A stretch of DNA of 64,000 bases, taken from an uncultured Pelagibacteraceae bacterium. GTDB lineage: Bacteria; Pseudomonadota; Alphaproteobacteria; Pelagibacterales; Pelagibacteraceae. Shown piece after piece: positions 26,431 through 40,956 of this stretch (positions are counted from its first letter, which is position 1; each line of letters starts with the position of its first letter). The notes beneath the pieces are model-generated. The model was not told the origin of the DNA, ran no database searches, and saw only the letters and a program-made list of their open reading frames with translations. The position numbers and the translations under genes were made by a program. The stretch is taken from NCBI GenBank assembly GCA_902572345.1, contig CACGEW010000002.1:62001-126000 (forward strand). Direction: 5' to 3'.

Positions 26431-27361
26431 AAGAAAATTTAAAAATGTTCTGGTTGTCTTAGGTGGTATTTCTGGTGAGAGAACTATCAGTTTAGAGAGC
26501 GGTAAGGCATGCATCAAAGCTTTGAAAATAAAAGGGTATAACGTAAAATCTTTTGATCCGAAATTCCATAATTTCAATTTAATTAATAGAAAAAACACAG
26601 ATGTTATTTTTAATGCGTTACATGGTAAAGATGGAGAGGATGGAGTAGCACAAAGTTATTTTGAATATTTAAAAATTCCTTACACTCACTCAGGAGTTAT
26701 CAGTTCGTATAACGCAATGAATAAAATTATTTCTAAAGAGCTATTTATTAAAAATAAAATTAAAACTCCAAAATATATTTCAATTGATAAATTTGAGTTC
26801 AAACAAAACAAAATTAAAAAACTTTTAAAAAAAAAAAAATTTAACTTTCCGGTTGTTGTTAAGCCAACTAATGAAGGATCTAGTCTTGGAGTTAAAGTTT
26901 GCAAGGATTTAGATAAATTTAATAAATTTTCTAAAAATTTATTTAAAAAGTATGATGAACTTTTAATTGAAGAATACATAGCAGGCCAGGAAATCCAAGT
27001 AGCAGTAATTAATGGAAAACCAATAGGAGCTATTGAGCTTATTCCAAAAAGATTGTTTTACGATTACAAAGCTAAATATACAAAAAAAGCTAAAACTAAA
27101 CATATAATGCCAGCAAAATTAAAAAAAAAAAAATATAAGGAAGTTTTAATGATAGGAAAAAAAACTCACAATATTTTAGAATGTAGAGGAGTAACAAGAT
27201 CAGACTTTAAGTTCTTTAAAAATAATTTTTATTTACTCGAGATCAATACGCAGCCAGGAATGACTAGCTTATCTCTTGTACCTGAGATAGCCAATTATGT
27301 GGGTATATCCTTTGAAAATTTAGTTGAAAAAATTTTGTTAGACGCAAGCATAAATAGATGA
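26423..27361 (+). CDS. ddl: D-alanine--D-alanine ligase
   Basis: Ddl makes D-Ala-D-Ala, the substrate of the MurF half of the fusion protein. The ATP-grasp enzyme is 312 residues from the GTG start used here (a TTG lies one codon upstream). Visible motifs are LGGISGERTISLESG (serine/glutamate substrate pocket), NALHGKDGEDGVAQSYFEYL, PVVVKPTNEGSSLGV, LIEEYIAGQEIQVAV, and the metal site FYLLEINTQPGMTSLSLVPE. It overlaps murB by 8 bases and ftsQ by 4. Confidence 0.96.
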   Translation: MIKRKFKNVLVVLGGISGERTISLESGKACIKALKIKGYNVKSFDPKFHNFNLINRKNTDVIFNALHGKDGEDGVAQSYFEYLKIPYTHSGVISSYNAMNKIISKELFIKNKIKTPKYISIDKFEFKQNKIKKLLKKKKFNFPVVVKPTNEGSSLGVKVCKDLDKFNKFSKNLFKKYDELLIEEYIAGQEIQVAVINGKPIGAIELIPKRLFYDYKAKYTKKAKTKHIMPAKLKKKKYKEVLMIGKKTHNILECRGVTRSDFKFFKNNFYLLEINTQPGMTSLSLVPEIANYVGISFENLVEKILLDASINR

Positions 27362-28014
27362 AAAAACGTACTGTAATTGCGTTTGCATTACTAATACTTC
27401 TGACAACGATAGTTCCAGAAAAAAAAATTCAAATATTAAAATTTAATATCAAAGAAATAAAAATTGAAAATAATTTTATTCTCAAGGAGCGAGACATAAA
27501 AAATTTATTAAGCAAGTTTTATGATGAAAATCTTATATTTATTAAAAATGAAGATATAAAAAAAGCTTTATTGAAAAATACATTTATTGAAAGTTTTAAT
27601 GTAAAAAAAAAATATCCAAATACACTAAAAATAAAAGTTTTTGAAAAAAAACCGATTGCAATTTTATTTCATAATAAAAAAAAATTTTATCTCAGTGATA
27701 AGGCTGATTTAATAGAATTTAATAATCTCAAAAATTTTCAAAATTTGCCTTATGTTTTTGGAAGACAACAAGAATTTAAGAAATTATATTTAAATTTAAA
27801 AAAAATTGACTTTCCATTAGAGACTATAAAAAAATATACCTTTTTCGAGTCAAAAAGATGGGATTTAGAAACAAAAAATAATGTGATAATAAAACTTCCA
27901 TCAAAAAATTATAAAAAAAATTTAGAAAATTTTTTAAAATTAATTGATAAAAAAAGTTTTAAAAAATACAAGGTATTTGATTTCAGAATTGAGAATCAGC
28001 TAATCTTAAAATAA
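27358..28014 (+). CDS. ftsQ: FtsQ-like divisome protein
   Basis: FtsQ is a bitopic inner-membrane protein that joins FtsL and FtsB in the divisome. The 218-residue product has one N-terminal membrane segment (about 5-20), then a POTRA-like domain (IKEIKIENNFILKERDIKNLL...ALLKNTFIESFNVKKKYPNTLKIKVFEKKPIAI) and a beta domain ending near residue 215. The 'yPntL.I.v.Ek.Pia.w' pattern is the clearest family mark. It starts in a 4-base overlap with ddl and ends 3 bases before ftsA, the usual ddl-ftsQ-ftsA order. It is shorter than the 250-280 residues common in the family. Confidence 0.9.
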   Translation: MKKRTVIAFALLILLTTIVPEKKIQILKFNIKEIKIENNFILKERDIKNLLSKFYDENLIFIKNEDIKKALLKNTFIESFNVKKKYPNTLKIKVFEKKPIAILFHNKKKFYLSDKADLIEFNNLKNFQNLPYVFGRQQEFKKLYLNLKKIDFPLETIKKYTFFESKRWDLETKNNVIIKLPSKNYKKNLENFLKLIDKKSFKKYKVFDFRIENQLILK

Positions 28015-28017
28015 ATT

Positions 28018-29211
28018 ATGAGCAAGTCTTCATTAAATCTTTATATTGAAATAAATAATTTAGATTTGGTTTTTTTTGCAGGAAAAAGCAGTGACATAAA
28101 TGATTTTAAGATTTTATATAAACTAGCTGTTCCAATTATGGGATTAAAAGATAATAGCATTTCTAACTTTGATGAAATTTTTAATTTAATAAAAGAAAAT
28201 ATATACTTAATCGAAAAAAAATATGAGTTTACTTTTAAAGAAATAATAATAATTTTGGAAAATTTTAATTTGAGTTTTTTAAACTTATCAGGTTACCAAA
28301 AACTAAATGGATCACAGATATTAAGAGAAAATATTACTTATATTATAAATTCATTAAAATCTTATGTAGATAAAATCGAGTCAAAAAAAACAATAATACA
28401 TATTTTTAACTCTAAATATAATTTAGATTATAAGAAAATTGAAAATCTTCCTATTGGATTATTTGGAGATTTTTATTCGCACGAACTTTCATTTGCACTA
28501 ATAAACACAAATGATTATAAAAATTTAGAGAAGATTTTTACAAACTGTAATTTAAAGATTAAAAAAATTTTACTTAAAAGTTATGTTGCTGGCGCATTGA
28601 TAAGTGAAATTCACAAAACAGAAACATTTTTTAAAATTAATATTCAAAAAGAAAAATCAAAAATTTTTTATTTTGAAAATAACTCGCTTAAGTATGAACA
28701 AAACTTTAAATTTGGTTATGAAATAATAAAAAGAGATATATCTAAAATCACATCCTTGAAAATTTCAACTATTGAAAATATTATTGATAATGTTGAATTT
28801 ACTCCAAATTTGATTCCAACAGAATTAATTGACAAGAAGTTTTTTAATGGTGAGCCATATAGAAAAATCAAAAAAAAACTAATCTATGATATAGCATTTG
28901 CTAGAATAAATGAATTTTTTGAGATTATTGTTACAAAAAATGTAAACTTTGGACACTACAATAGGTTTAAAAAAGACATTTTTATAGAGTTTGACTCTAA
29001 GAGTTTGTCAAAAAACATTGTAGATATTTTTAGATATTATCTCTCAACTAGAGAAGATTTAGACGTTAATTTTTTATTCAATTTAAATTCTGACATGATG
29101 TTGAATACTGCCCATAAATTAGTTCATTTTGGTTGGAAAAAAGAGGCGATACCTATCGCCCAATCAAAAAAATCCTTAATAAGTAAGTTTTTTGAGGCGA
29201 TCTTCGGTTAA
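28018..29211 (+). CDS. ftsA: Divergent FtsA-like protein, nucleotide-binding motifs lost
   Basis: By position (ddl-ftsQ-ftsA-lpxC) and length (397 residues) this is FtsA, the actin-like protein that anchors FtsZ to the membrane. Faint FtsA landmarks remain: TIIHIFNSKYNLDYKKIENLPIG aligns with the SHI-to-1C 'HiipqeY.lDg..gi..PiGm' region, and a C-terminal KKSLISKFFEAIFG matches the membrane-targeting amphipathic helix. The actin-type ATP motifs are not recognisable: the N-terminal DIGT loop reads LYIEINNLD, the second DIGGGTTD loop reads KINIQKEKSKI, and the C-terminal TGGxxxLPG adenosine loop reads EFDSKSLSKNI. It may no longer bind ATP. ftsZ, normally next, is missing here. The name rests mainly on context. 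Confidence 0.75.
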   Translation: MSKSSLNLYIEINNLDLVFFAGKSSDINDFKILYKLAVPIMGLKDNSISNFDEIFNLIKENIYLIEKKYEFTFKEIIIILENFNLSFLNLSGYQKLNGSQILRENITYIINSLKSYVDKIESKKTIIHIFNSKYNLDYKKIENLPIGLFGDFYSHELSFALINTNDYKNLEKIFTNCNLKIKKILLKSYVAGALISEIHKTETFFKINIQKEKSKIFYFENNSLKYEQNFKFGYEIIKRDISKITSLKISTIENIIDNVEFTPNLIPTELIDKKFFNGEPYRKIKKKLIYDIAFARINEFFEIIVTKNVNFGHYNRFKKDIFIEFDSKSLSKNIVDIFRYYLSTREDLDVNFLFNLNSDMMLNTAHKLVHFGWKKEAIPIAQSKKSLISKFFEAIFG

Positions 29212-29277
29212 TTTGTTATTTTTAGAAACATTAGTTGTTTAAAGGACCATGTAATTCTTAGTGTATAACCGTTGGGA

Positions 29278-30204
29278 ATGTTAGAAATTTTTCAAAAAAC
29301 TATCAATAAACCAGTAAAATTTGTAGGTGTTGGTCTGCATACAGGGAAAAAATCAGAAATTACTATTTTTCCAGGTGAAGCTAATCAAGGGGTAGTCTTT
29401 AAAAGAAAAGATTTAAAAAGTAATAACTTAATAATCGCGAGTTACAAGAACGTTTCATCAGCGAAGTTGTGCACTACACTTGAAAACGCTTATGGAACAA
29501 AAGTTTCAACTGTAGAACATTTGTTGGCTGCACTATATATTTCTGAAATAGATAACGCTGTAATAGAAGTAAATAGTGAGGAAGTTCCTATAATGGATGG
29601 TTCAGCAAAAGAGTTCTTAAAAAAAATTAACGAAACTGGAACAAAAAAGTTGGACTCTAAAAGGAAATATTTAAAAGTATTGGAGGCCGTGCATTTAGTT
29701 GATGGTACTAGAAAAATATCAATAGAACCTAATAAAAATTCCTTAGAGGTTGACTTTCAGCTAGATTACAAAAACAAACTTATCGGCAATCAAAGAAACG
29801 TTATTAATTTTTTGACTGATGATTTAGAGGACGTTTATAATTCCAGAACATTTTGTCTCTTTGAAGATATAGAAAAGATCAAAAAACTTGGACTAGCAAA
29901 AGGGGGATCACTTGAAAATGCAATCGTTGTTGACCAAGAAAAAGTATTAAACGGAGATGGGCTGAGAAATCAAAAAGAATTTGTAAATCACAAGATATTG
30001 GACTTAGCTGGAGATTTTCTTTTATCTGGTTATAGAATAATTGGAAAAGTAACGTGCTTTCAAGGCGGTCATGAGTTAAGCAACATGTTCTTGAGAAAAC
30101 TAATGAGCACAAAAAATAGTTACACAACTTTAGAGTTAGATTTTAAAATTATTTCTAAAAAATCAAATTTATTACATTCTGATAGGGTCGCAGTTAACGG
30201 CTAA
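29278..30204 (+). CDS. lpxC: UDP-3-O-acyl-N-acetylglucosamine deacetylase
   Basis: LpxC is the zinc enzyme for the committed step of lipid A synthesis. The 308-residue product (from the ATG at 29278; a TTG two codons earlier is also open) shows FVGVGLHTGKKSEI, the first zinc-ligand motif STVEHLLAALYI, VPIMDGSAKEF, and SRTFCLFEDIEKIKKLGLAKGG. The other zinc ligands lie in FVNHKILDLAGDFLLSG (His, Asp), and the catalytic histidine lies in FQGGHELSN. A TATAAC lies 8 bases before the start but has no good -35 partner. Presence of lpxC behind ftsA is standard alphaproteobacterial order and shows that the organism makes lipopolysaccharide. Confidence 0.97.
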   Translation: MLEIFQKTINKPVKFVGVGLHTGKKSEITIFPGEANQGVVFKRKDLKSNNLIIASYKNVSSAKLCTTLENAYGTKVSTVEHLLAALYISEIDNAVIEVNSEEVPIMDGSAKEFLKKINETGTKKLDSKRKYLKVLEAVHLVDGTRKISIEPNKNSLEVDFQLDYKNKLIGNQRNVINFLTDDLEDVYNSRTFCLFEDIEKIKKLGLAKGGSLENAIVVDQEKVLNGDGLRNQKEFVNHKILDLAGDFLLSGYRIIGKVTCFQGGHELSNMFLRKLMSTKNSYTTLELDFKIISKKSNLLHSDRVAVNG

Positions 30205-30259
30205 AATACCAAAAAAATTTATTATTCTAATTAGATTTTAATCTGATAATAATTTAATA

Positions 30260-34819
<4,560 letters not shown>

Positions 34820-34832
<13 letters not shown>

Positions 34833-36865
34833 TTTAACATCTTATTTTTTTTGTATCGATCCCAACCAGGACTTCTGTATTCTTCATCAAATTCAATTGA
34901 ATTATCTTGGTTGAATTCAAAGTCTTCATTTTCACCTAATCCAATTTCATTTTTTTCTACGCTTTCTTCTGGTATTTCATTTATAAATCTTGATGGTAAA
35001 GCATCCATCCAGTCTCCATGGTAAGCTCTTTTCATTGCAAATGATAAATAAGCCTCTTTTTTTGCTCTTGTAATTCCAACGTATGCAAGTCTTCTTTCTT
35101 CCTCCAAAGCAAAATCACCTTTTTCCTCTAATGATTTTTGATGAGGAAATAAGCCCTCTTCCCATCCAGGTAAAAATACAACGTCAAACTCTAAACCTTT
35201 AGCGGCATGCATTGTCATCAAATTTATTTTTGCTCCCTCCCATTCTTGATCAATTGAGGTTGCCAAAGCTACATGTTCCAGAAAACCCTGCAAGTTGTCA
35301 TAATCCTGCATGGCTCTCAGTAATTCTTTTAAGTTTTCTAATCTATTCTCATTTTCTAAATCTTTTTTGTTTTTTAACATCGAGGAATAACCCGACTCAT
35401 CCAAAACTAATTTTAATAAATCAAAATGTTTCATTTTCAATGAATCATTCCGCCATTTTTGGATCATATTTATTAATTGACTAAGCGTAGTTTTTATCTT
35501 GGGTTTAAAATCTCCTTTCTCTATTAACTTTATTATAGAGTCTTCTAGACAAAGTTTATTAGTTTTACCGTAGGTATAAATTAGGTTAAGCGTGCTATCA
35601 CCAACTCCTTTTTTTGGTGTACCAATAACTCTTTCTAAAGCTAAATCATCGAATTTTTGATTTATAATTCTAAGATATGCAACAGCATCTTTAATTTCTG
35701 CTCTTTCATAAAACTTTATTCCTCCTAGAACTCGATATCCTATTCCGACCTGAAGAAATCTTTCCTCAAATTCCCGTGTTTGATATATAGCCCTCACTAA
35801 TATTGAAACATCGTTAAAAGAATATTTTTTTTTAATTTTTTGTTCAATAATATCACTTATGCCTTGGGCCTCTTCTTTACCGGTCCTGTAACAATTTAGT
35901 TTTACTAATTCCCCTTGATTTGATGATGACCATAATTTTTTTCCAACTCTACTTGTATTATTTGAAATCAAGCTCGATGCTGTTTCTAAAATATTTTTTG
36001 TAGATCGATAATTTTGTTCAAGCTTGAATACTTTACAATTTTTATAAATTTGATCAAAAGTTAGAAAGTTTTTAATTTCTGCACCTCGCCAGCTATAAAT
36101 AGACTGGTCATCATCACCGACACAACAAATATTTTCATTTTTATTAACTAACAAATTTAACCATTTATTTTGTATAAAGTTAGTATCTTGAAACTCATCT
36201 ACTAAAATATATTTGAAATTTTTTTGATAAATTTCTCTTATATCTTCATGTTCTTCAAAAAGTTTCACACAGAATAAAATTAAATCTCCAAAATCAAATG
36301 CATTTAGGTCTTTAGTTTTATTTTGATAAATATCATAAACTTTTAAAATAGATTTTAATATTGAGCTTGATTTTTCTAGTTTTACATTTTGAGGAAGAAG
36401 ACCTTTGTTTTTCCACTGGTCGATATGATACATTATTAATTGAGGAGAAAATTTTTTAGCATCTAAATCCTCTCCTTTAACAATATTTCTTATTAATTTT
36501 TTTTGATCGTCAGTATCTAAAATTGTAAAATTACTTTTGTATTCTAAAGCTTCAGCGTGCCTCCTTAAAAATTTAACACTAATAGAGTGAAAAGTTCCTA
36601 ACCATGGCACAGCATTAGCGCTTCCTTTTACATATTGCATAACTCTATTTTGCATTTCTTTTGCTGCTTTATTTGTGAAAGTCACACAAAGAATTTGATT
36701 TGCCCAAGCTTTTTTTTGGTTAATAATATGAATAAGTCTTGTAGTTAAAACTCTAGTTTTTCCAGAACCAGCTCCAGCAACAATTAAGTTTGGTCCTTCA
36801 GTGCTAAGCACTGCCTCTTTTTGTTCCTTGTTTAGGTTTTTAATTAAGTTATCAATGTTATTCAT
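34820..36865 (-). CDS. uvrD: UvrD/PcrA-type DNA helicase
   Basis: Superfamily 1A 3'-5' helicase used in nucleotide-excision and mismatch repair. The 681-residue product shows the Q motif (NLNKEQKEAVLST), Walker A VAGAGSGKTRVLTTRL, motif Ia VTFTNKAAKEMQNR, motif II ILVDEFQDTN, motif III VGDDDQSIYSWRGAE, motif IV (FKLEQNYRST), motif V LMTMHAAKGLEFDVVFLPG and motif VI EERRLAYVGITRAKKE. The C-terminal region after residue 630 is acidic and short compared with E. coli UvrD. UvrD and PcrA cannot be separated by eye. Confidence 0.95.
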
Positions 36866-36907
36866 AAGATGGAATTTTCATTTATATACTACATATAAAA
36901 TAAAAAA

Positions 36908-38308
36908 ATGTTTAATAAATTTAAAAAAACTATTCACATTAAGTACTCGAGATTTTTTAAGTTTGTCTTTTTTTTAAGATATTTGTTACTGATATTCTTA
37001 ATTTCAATATCTCTATTTCTAACAATCCCTGCCTTTTTCAATTACGAGAGAAAAGCCGAAGCTATTAAACTCAATCTTTTAAATAATTATAATTTTGAAA
37101 TAAAAAATTATGAAGAAATAAAATACAATATTTTTCCATTACCTAATTTAGAAATTATTGGCGTTAAAATGAATTTAAAATTTATTAAAGGTTTAAACGT
37201 TGAAAAAATTAAAATATATCCAGATATTTTAAGCATTTATAATTACAAAAATTTTTCATCGAAAAGAATAAATCTTAGAAAGATTAATGCAGAGATACAA
37301 ACTTCAGATTTAAAATTTTTAGTCAGAGAATTATTTCATAAAAAAAATAAATTATCTTTTTTAAATTTGAAAATTAATATATTCGATGAAAAAATTCCTG
37401 TTGTTACATTAGAAAATATAAAATTTGCAAATTTTGGGTATAAAGAAAACTTAATAAGAGGAAGAGTTTTTGGTAAAAATTTTCAAATTAAGATAGATGA
37501 CAATTATAAGAATATTAATTTTAAATTACTCAATTCAGGAATAAATGCAGAGATTAATTTTGATAAAAAACAAAAAACTAATTTCAAGCTTGGTGTTTTT
37601 AGAGCAAAAATACTTAATACTAACTTTAAATCTAGTTTTGAGTATGATGGTAAAAATATTAAAATTTTTAATGCTTACTTTAGAAGCAAAGATCTATCTT
37701 TCAAACATAATAGTGAAATTATTCTAAATCCATTTTTAGATATTAATTCCAACTTTATTATTGAGGAATTAAATACCCAAATTTTAACAAATCCAAAATT
37801 TATAAAACTTTTTAAAGTTAAAGACTTATTAAGAAAAATAAATAATAAAAGTGAAATAAAATTTATACCAAAAAAATTTAATCGAAATTTTTTTGAAGAC
37901 ATTTATTTAAAAATAAACCTAGCTTATGGAAGATTGAATTATTCAAAAAAGTTATTGATCGCAAACACTTCAATAAAATGTAATGGTAGTATAAATTTTT
38001 TAGAGGAATATCCTCTTTTGTTTTTTGATTGTTATTTAAAAGCAGAAAATAAAAGAGAATTTCTTAAAAAATTCTCTATTAAAACAAAAAACAAAAAAGA
38101 AACTTTAGAACTAAAAGTTAAAGGTAATATAAATGTTCTAAGTAAAAAAGTAAATTTTAAAAATATTTCTATGAATAATAATTATAATGCTTCAAAAGAA
38201 GATCTAAAATATTTTAAAAATGCGTTTGAAAATATTCTTTTTGATAAAAATTTTTCAGAAATTTTTAATTTAAAAAAGATAAAAGAATTTATAATGGAAA
38301 TTTCTTAG
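36908..38308 (+). CDS. AsmA-like membrane-anchored protein
   Basis: The 466-residue product has a basic N-terminus, one membrane segment (about 20-45) and a long periplasmic part rich in short beta strands with no cysteine cluster or enzyme motif. The order of a membrane anchor followed by IKYNIFPLPNLEIIGVKMNL... is the pattern of AsmA-family proteins, where 'PlPsl.l..v.l' follows a first beta repeat. Members span the periplasm and are linked to lipid transfer to the outer membrane. It is lone, divergent from uvrD and convergent with fumC, whose stop lies one base beyond its own. Family placement is by layout rather than strong motifs. Confidence 0.55.
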   Translation: MFNKFKKTIHIKYSRFFKFVFFLRYLLLIFLISISLFLTIPAFFNYERKAEAIKLNLLNNYNFEIKNYEEIKYNIFPLPNLEIIGVKMNLKFIKGLNVEKIKIYPDILSIYNYKNFSSKRINLRKINAEIQTSDLKFLVRELFHKKNKLSFLNLKINIFDEKIPVVTLENIKFANFGYKENLIRGRVFGKNFQIKIDDNYKNINFKLLNSGINAEINFDKKQKTNFKLGVFRAKILNTNFKSSFEYDGKNIKIFNAYFRSKDLSFKHNSEIILNPFLDINSNFIIEELNTQILTNPKFIKLFKVKDLLRKINNKSEIKFIPKKFNRNFFEDIYLKINLAYGRLNYSKKLLIANTSIKCNGSINFLEEYPLLFFDCYLKAENKREFLKKFSIKTKNKKETLELKVKGNINVLSKKVNFKNISMNNNYNASKEDLKYFKNAFENILFDKNFSEIFNLKKIKEFIMEIS

Positions 38309-39697
38309 TTATTTTGGTTTTGTCATTTTAAGAGGGCTCATAATTTTATCATAGTCTCTTTCTTTAATTAGACCAGCTTTAACCACCTCATGTTTTAAAG
38401 TAGTTCCATTTTTATGTGCAGTTTTTGCTATGAGCGCTGCTTTGTCATAACCAATTTTAGGAGCCAAAGCTGTGACAAGCATTAAGGAGTTATCTAACAA
38501 ATGTTTTATTCTTTTCTTATCTGCCTTAATACCTTTTACGCAATACATTGCGAATGTTTTGGAAGAGTCACTCATAATTTCAATTGATTGCAAAATATTA
38601 TGAATGATAAGTGGTTTAAAAACATTTAATTCAAAATGACCATGAGAGCCAGCCATAGTAATACCATTATGATTCCCAATTACTTTCACGCAAACCATAG
38701 TAACTGCCTCCGATTGAGTTGGATTTACTTTTCCAGGCATTATTGATGAACCCGGTTCATTTGAGGGAAGAATAAGTTCCCCGTAACCTGCTCTTGGGCC
38801 AGAACCTAAAAATCTTATGTCATTTGCAATTTTCATCAAACATACCGCAGTCGTGTTCAAAGTCCCTGAAAAATTCACAATTTCATCATGTGCTGCTAGA
38901 GCTGCAAATTTATTTGAGGCTGGCTTAAATGGAATTTTAGTTATTTTGCAAATCTCTTTTATAATGTTTTTATCAAAATTTTTTCTAGTATTAAGTCCGG
39001 TTCCAACTGCAGTTCCTCCTTGAGCTAGATAATGGATCTCTTTAAGTGCATTTTCTATTCTAAAAATACATTTTTTTAATTGAGCGTGATAACCTGAAAA
39101 TTCCTGCCCTAAAGTCAAAGGTGTCGCATCTTGTAAGTGCGTTCTACCTACTTTGACAATATTTTTAAATTCCTTAGACTTTTTCGCTAATTCTTTCTCA
39201 AGTAATTTTAATGAAGGTAAAAGTTTTTCTTTAGCCTTTATCGCTATAGCAATGTGCATAGCTGTAGGAAAAACATCATTAGTAGACTGAGATTTATTTA
39301 CATGATCATTGGGATGAACTGGTTTTTTTGTTCCCAATTTACCGCCCATCATCTGGATAGCTCTATTAGCTATCACCTCGTTTACATTCATATTAGTTTG
39401 AGTGCCCGAGCCCGTTTGCCAAACTTTTAAGGGAAAATGCTCATCATGTTTTCCTTTAATAACTTCTTCCGCTGCCCTGATAATAAATCTACTTATTTTT
39501 GGATCTAGATCTTTATTTTTAGTATTTACTATAGCTGCAGCTTTTTTAATTATTGCTATAGAGTGAATTACTAAAGGTCTCACTAAAAAATCCCCAATAT
39601 TGAAATATTTATTTGATCTTTCAGTTGAGGCGCCCCAATACTTATCACCAGGCACTTTAATTTTTCCAATACTATCAAATTCTATTCTGTATTTCAT
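38309..39697 (-). CDS. fumC: Fumarate hydratase, class II
   Basis: FumC interconverts fumarate and L-malate in the TCA cycle and needs no iron-sulfur cluster. From the ATG at 39697 the product is 462 residues; an in-frame GTG 24 bases upstream is less likely. Motifs are [64 protein letters not shown], and the superfamily signature [16 protein letters not shown]. The catalytic histidine and serine regions are intact. It is transcribed away from the MazG-like gene. Confidence 0.96.
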   Translation of the reverse strand: MKYRIEFDSIGKIKVPGDKYWGASTERSNKYFNIGDFLVRPLVIHSIAIIKKAAAIVNTKNKDLDPKISRFIIRAAEEVIKGKHDEHFPLKVWQTGSGTQTNMNVNEVIANRAIQMMGGKLGTKKPVHPNDHVNKSQSTNDVFPTAMHIAIAIKAKEKLLPSLKLLEKELAKKSKEFKNIVKVGRTHLQDATPLTLGQEFSGYHAQLKKCIFRIENALKEIHYLAQGGTAVGTGLNTRKNFDKNIIKEICKITKIPFKPASNKFAALAAHDEIVNFSGTLNTTAVCLMKIANDIRFLGSGPRAGYGELILPSNEPGSSIMPGKVNPTQSEAVTMVCVKVIGNHNGITMAGSHGHFELNVFKPLIIHNILQSIEIMSDSSKTFAMYCVKGIKADKKRIKHLLDNSLMLVTALAPKIGYDKAALIAKTAHKNGTTLKHEVVKAGLIKERDYDKIMSPLKMTKPK

Positions 39698-39756
39698 ATT
39701 TGAATCATTGATATAATACACTCTTATTTAATAATTATAAAATATAAAGGAAATAA

Positions 39757-40128
39757 ATGACTAATTTTGAAAGGGTAAGAAAGTTTATGGAAACTTTTGG
39801 TCAAGAAATTAAAGAAAAAGCTAAGTTTCCGAATGAACAAATTACCTCTCTAAGATACGAGTTGATTAAAGAAGAACTCAACGAGCTAAAAGAAGCTTTA
39901 GAAAATAGAGATATAAAAGAAGTTGCAGATGCCTTAACTGACATCTTGTATGTGACATATGGAGCAGGACACGCATTTGGTATAAATTTAGATAAATGTT
40001 TTAATGAAGTTCAAAATTCAAATATGAGTAAATTAGGTTTAGATGGAAAGCCGATATTTAACGATAAAGGAAAAGTGATGAAGGGACCAAATTATTTTAA
40101 ACCTAATTTAGATAAGTTTATTACATGA
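39757..40128 (+). CDS. MazG/HisE-like nucleoside triphosphate pyrophosphohydrolase
   Basis: This all-alpha NTP pyrophosphohydrolase of 123 residues belongs to the MazG/HisE superfamily, hydrolysing nucleoside triphosphates or related compounds to monophosphate and pyrophosphate. Metal-binding acidic motifs are visible: RYELIKEELNELKEALENRD (EExxE type) and EVADALTDILYVTYGAGHAFG (ExxD type). The C-terminal tail NSNMSKLGLDGKPI...KVMKGPNYFKPNL is a conserved extension in a subfamily often found in phages and marine bacteria. The substrate is unknown; a house-cleaning role is likely. An AAAGGA ribosome site precedes the ATG. Its stop overlaps the start of a microprotein in ATGA. Confidence 0.85.
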   Translation: MTNFERVRKFMETFGQEIKEKAKFPNEQITSLRYELIKEELNELKEALENRDIKEVADALTDILYVTYGAGHAFGINLDKCFNEVQNSNMSKLGLDGKPIFNDKGKVMKGPNYFKPNLDKFIT

Positions 40129-40208
40129 TCAAAGATAACTATTATTGGATTTTGTTGGGTGTTGCTGTTGGAATTCTAATTTACTTAGCCGATAAATATA
40201 TATTTTAG
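40125..40208 (+). CDS. 27-residue single-span membrane microprotein (predicted)
   Basis: An ATG overlapping the stop of the preceding gene (ATGA, 40125-40128) opens a 27-codon frame encoding one hydrophobic helix flanked by charged ends. It begins MIKDNYYW, then has a leucine/valine/glycine membrane core, and ends ADKYIF. The tight overlap implies coupled translation with the MazG-like gene. Its own stop lies 1-4 bases into the tail of the convergent methyltransferase gene. I do not recognise a family; the support is the coupling, the clean transmembrane composition and the fact that it fills the gap exactly. It could still be chance. Confidence 0.5.
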   Translation: MIKDNYYWILLGVAVGILIYLADKYIF

Positions 40209-40951
40209 ATTTTTGTTCCGTAAAAAATCTGATTAAATTTTTTATCCTCTAAAAAATAGTATTCGGTAGAAACATTAAAATTTTTAAAAAGATTAGTATA
40301 GTATTTTTCTGTCCTAAAACTCCATTCATCCTCAACTTCTTTTTCAGAAATAGCCTCTACTATTAATATCTTACCTTTTGGTTTAATTTTTTTTTCCAAT
40401 AATTGTATTATATCTAACGCTTTTTTTTTCTTAAAACCACCAAATACAGCAAAAACAAAAAGTAAATCAAAATAATTATCTAGTTCGGTGTTTTTTTTTA
40501 ATATTTCAAAACTAATGAATTTTTTATTTTCTTTATTTTTAAAATTTTTAATAAAATATTCGTTATCCTCAACTCCTGTATAATCACAATCAAATTTTTT
40601 AACAAAAAAGTCTGAAAATCTTCCATAACCACATCCGAAGTCTAAAATTTTAGATCCTGAATTTAAATTATTATCAAGAAATTTACTCAAAATTTTTTCA
40701 TGAATATTTGTAATTTTCTCCTGTTCAGAAGTAGAAATTTGATTTCCAAATACTGATGAGTTGCCCATTATCTCTGATCTTTCACTCCAGTCTATTTCTT
40801 TTGAATGTTTCTTAAACTCCCACATAATTCTCGGAAAGATTTTCAAAGGATTTCTGATATATTTAAGTACTTTTTTATGAAATGGATTTTCATTTTTTTG
40901 TTTTAAAGCAGATAATGACGTATTAAAATTTTCTAAAAGAATTTTTTTCAT
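40205..40951 (-). CDS. Class I SAM-dependent methyltransferase
   Basis: The 248-residue product has a poorly conserved N-terminal third and a Rossmann methyltransferase core: SAM loop KILDFGCGYGRFSDFF (about residues 101-116), YTGVEDNEYFI (acidic ribose-binding residue), and a post-motif region YFDLLFVFAVFGGF and GKILIVEAISEKE. The substrate cannot be told. The lack of membrane segments suggests a cytosolic enzyme. The start codon lies just beyond the 3' end of the tmRNA gene on the same strand, so it may be read through from the ssrA promoter. Confidence 0.8.
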   Translation of the reverse strand: MKKILLENFNTSLSALKQKNENPFHKKVLKYIRNPLKIFPRIMWEFKKHSKEIDWSERSEIMGNSSVFGNQISTSEQEKITNIHEKILSKFLDNNLNSGSKILDFGCGYGRFSDFFVKKFDCDYTGVEDNEYFIKNFKNKENKKFISFEILKKNTELDNYFDLLFVFAVFGGFKKKKALDIIQLLEKKIKPKGKILIVEAISEKEVEDEWSFRTEKYYTNLFKNFNVSTEYYFLEDKKFNQIFYGTKI

Positions 40952-40956
40952 ATTTA

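Noticed and set aside
30225-30246. Possible terminator hairpin AGATT/AATCT between lpxC and bamD
   Set aside because: Only five AT pairs with a two-base loop; too weak to support.
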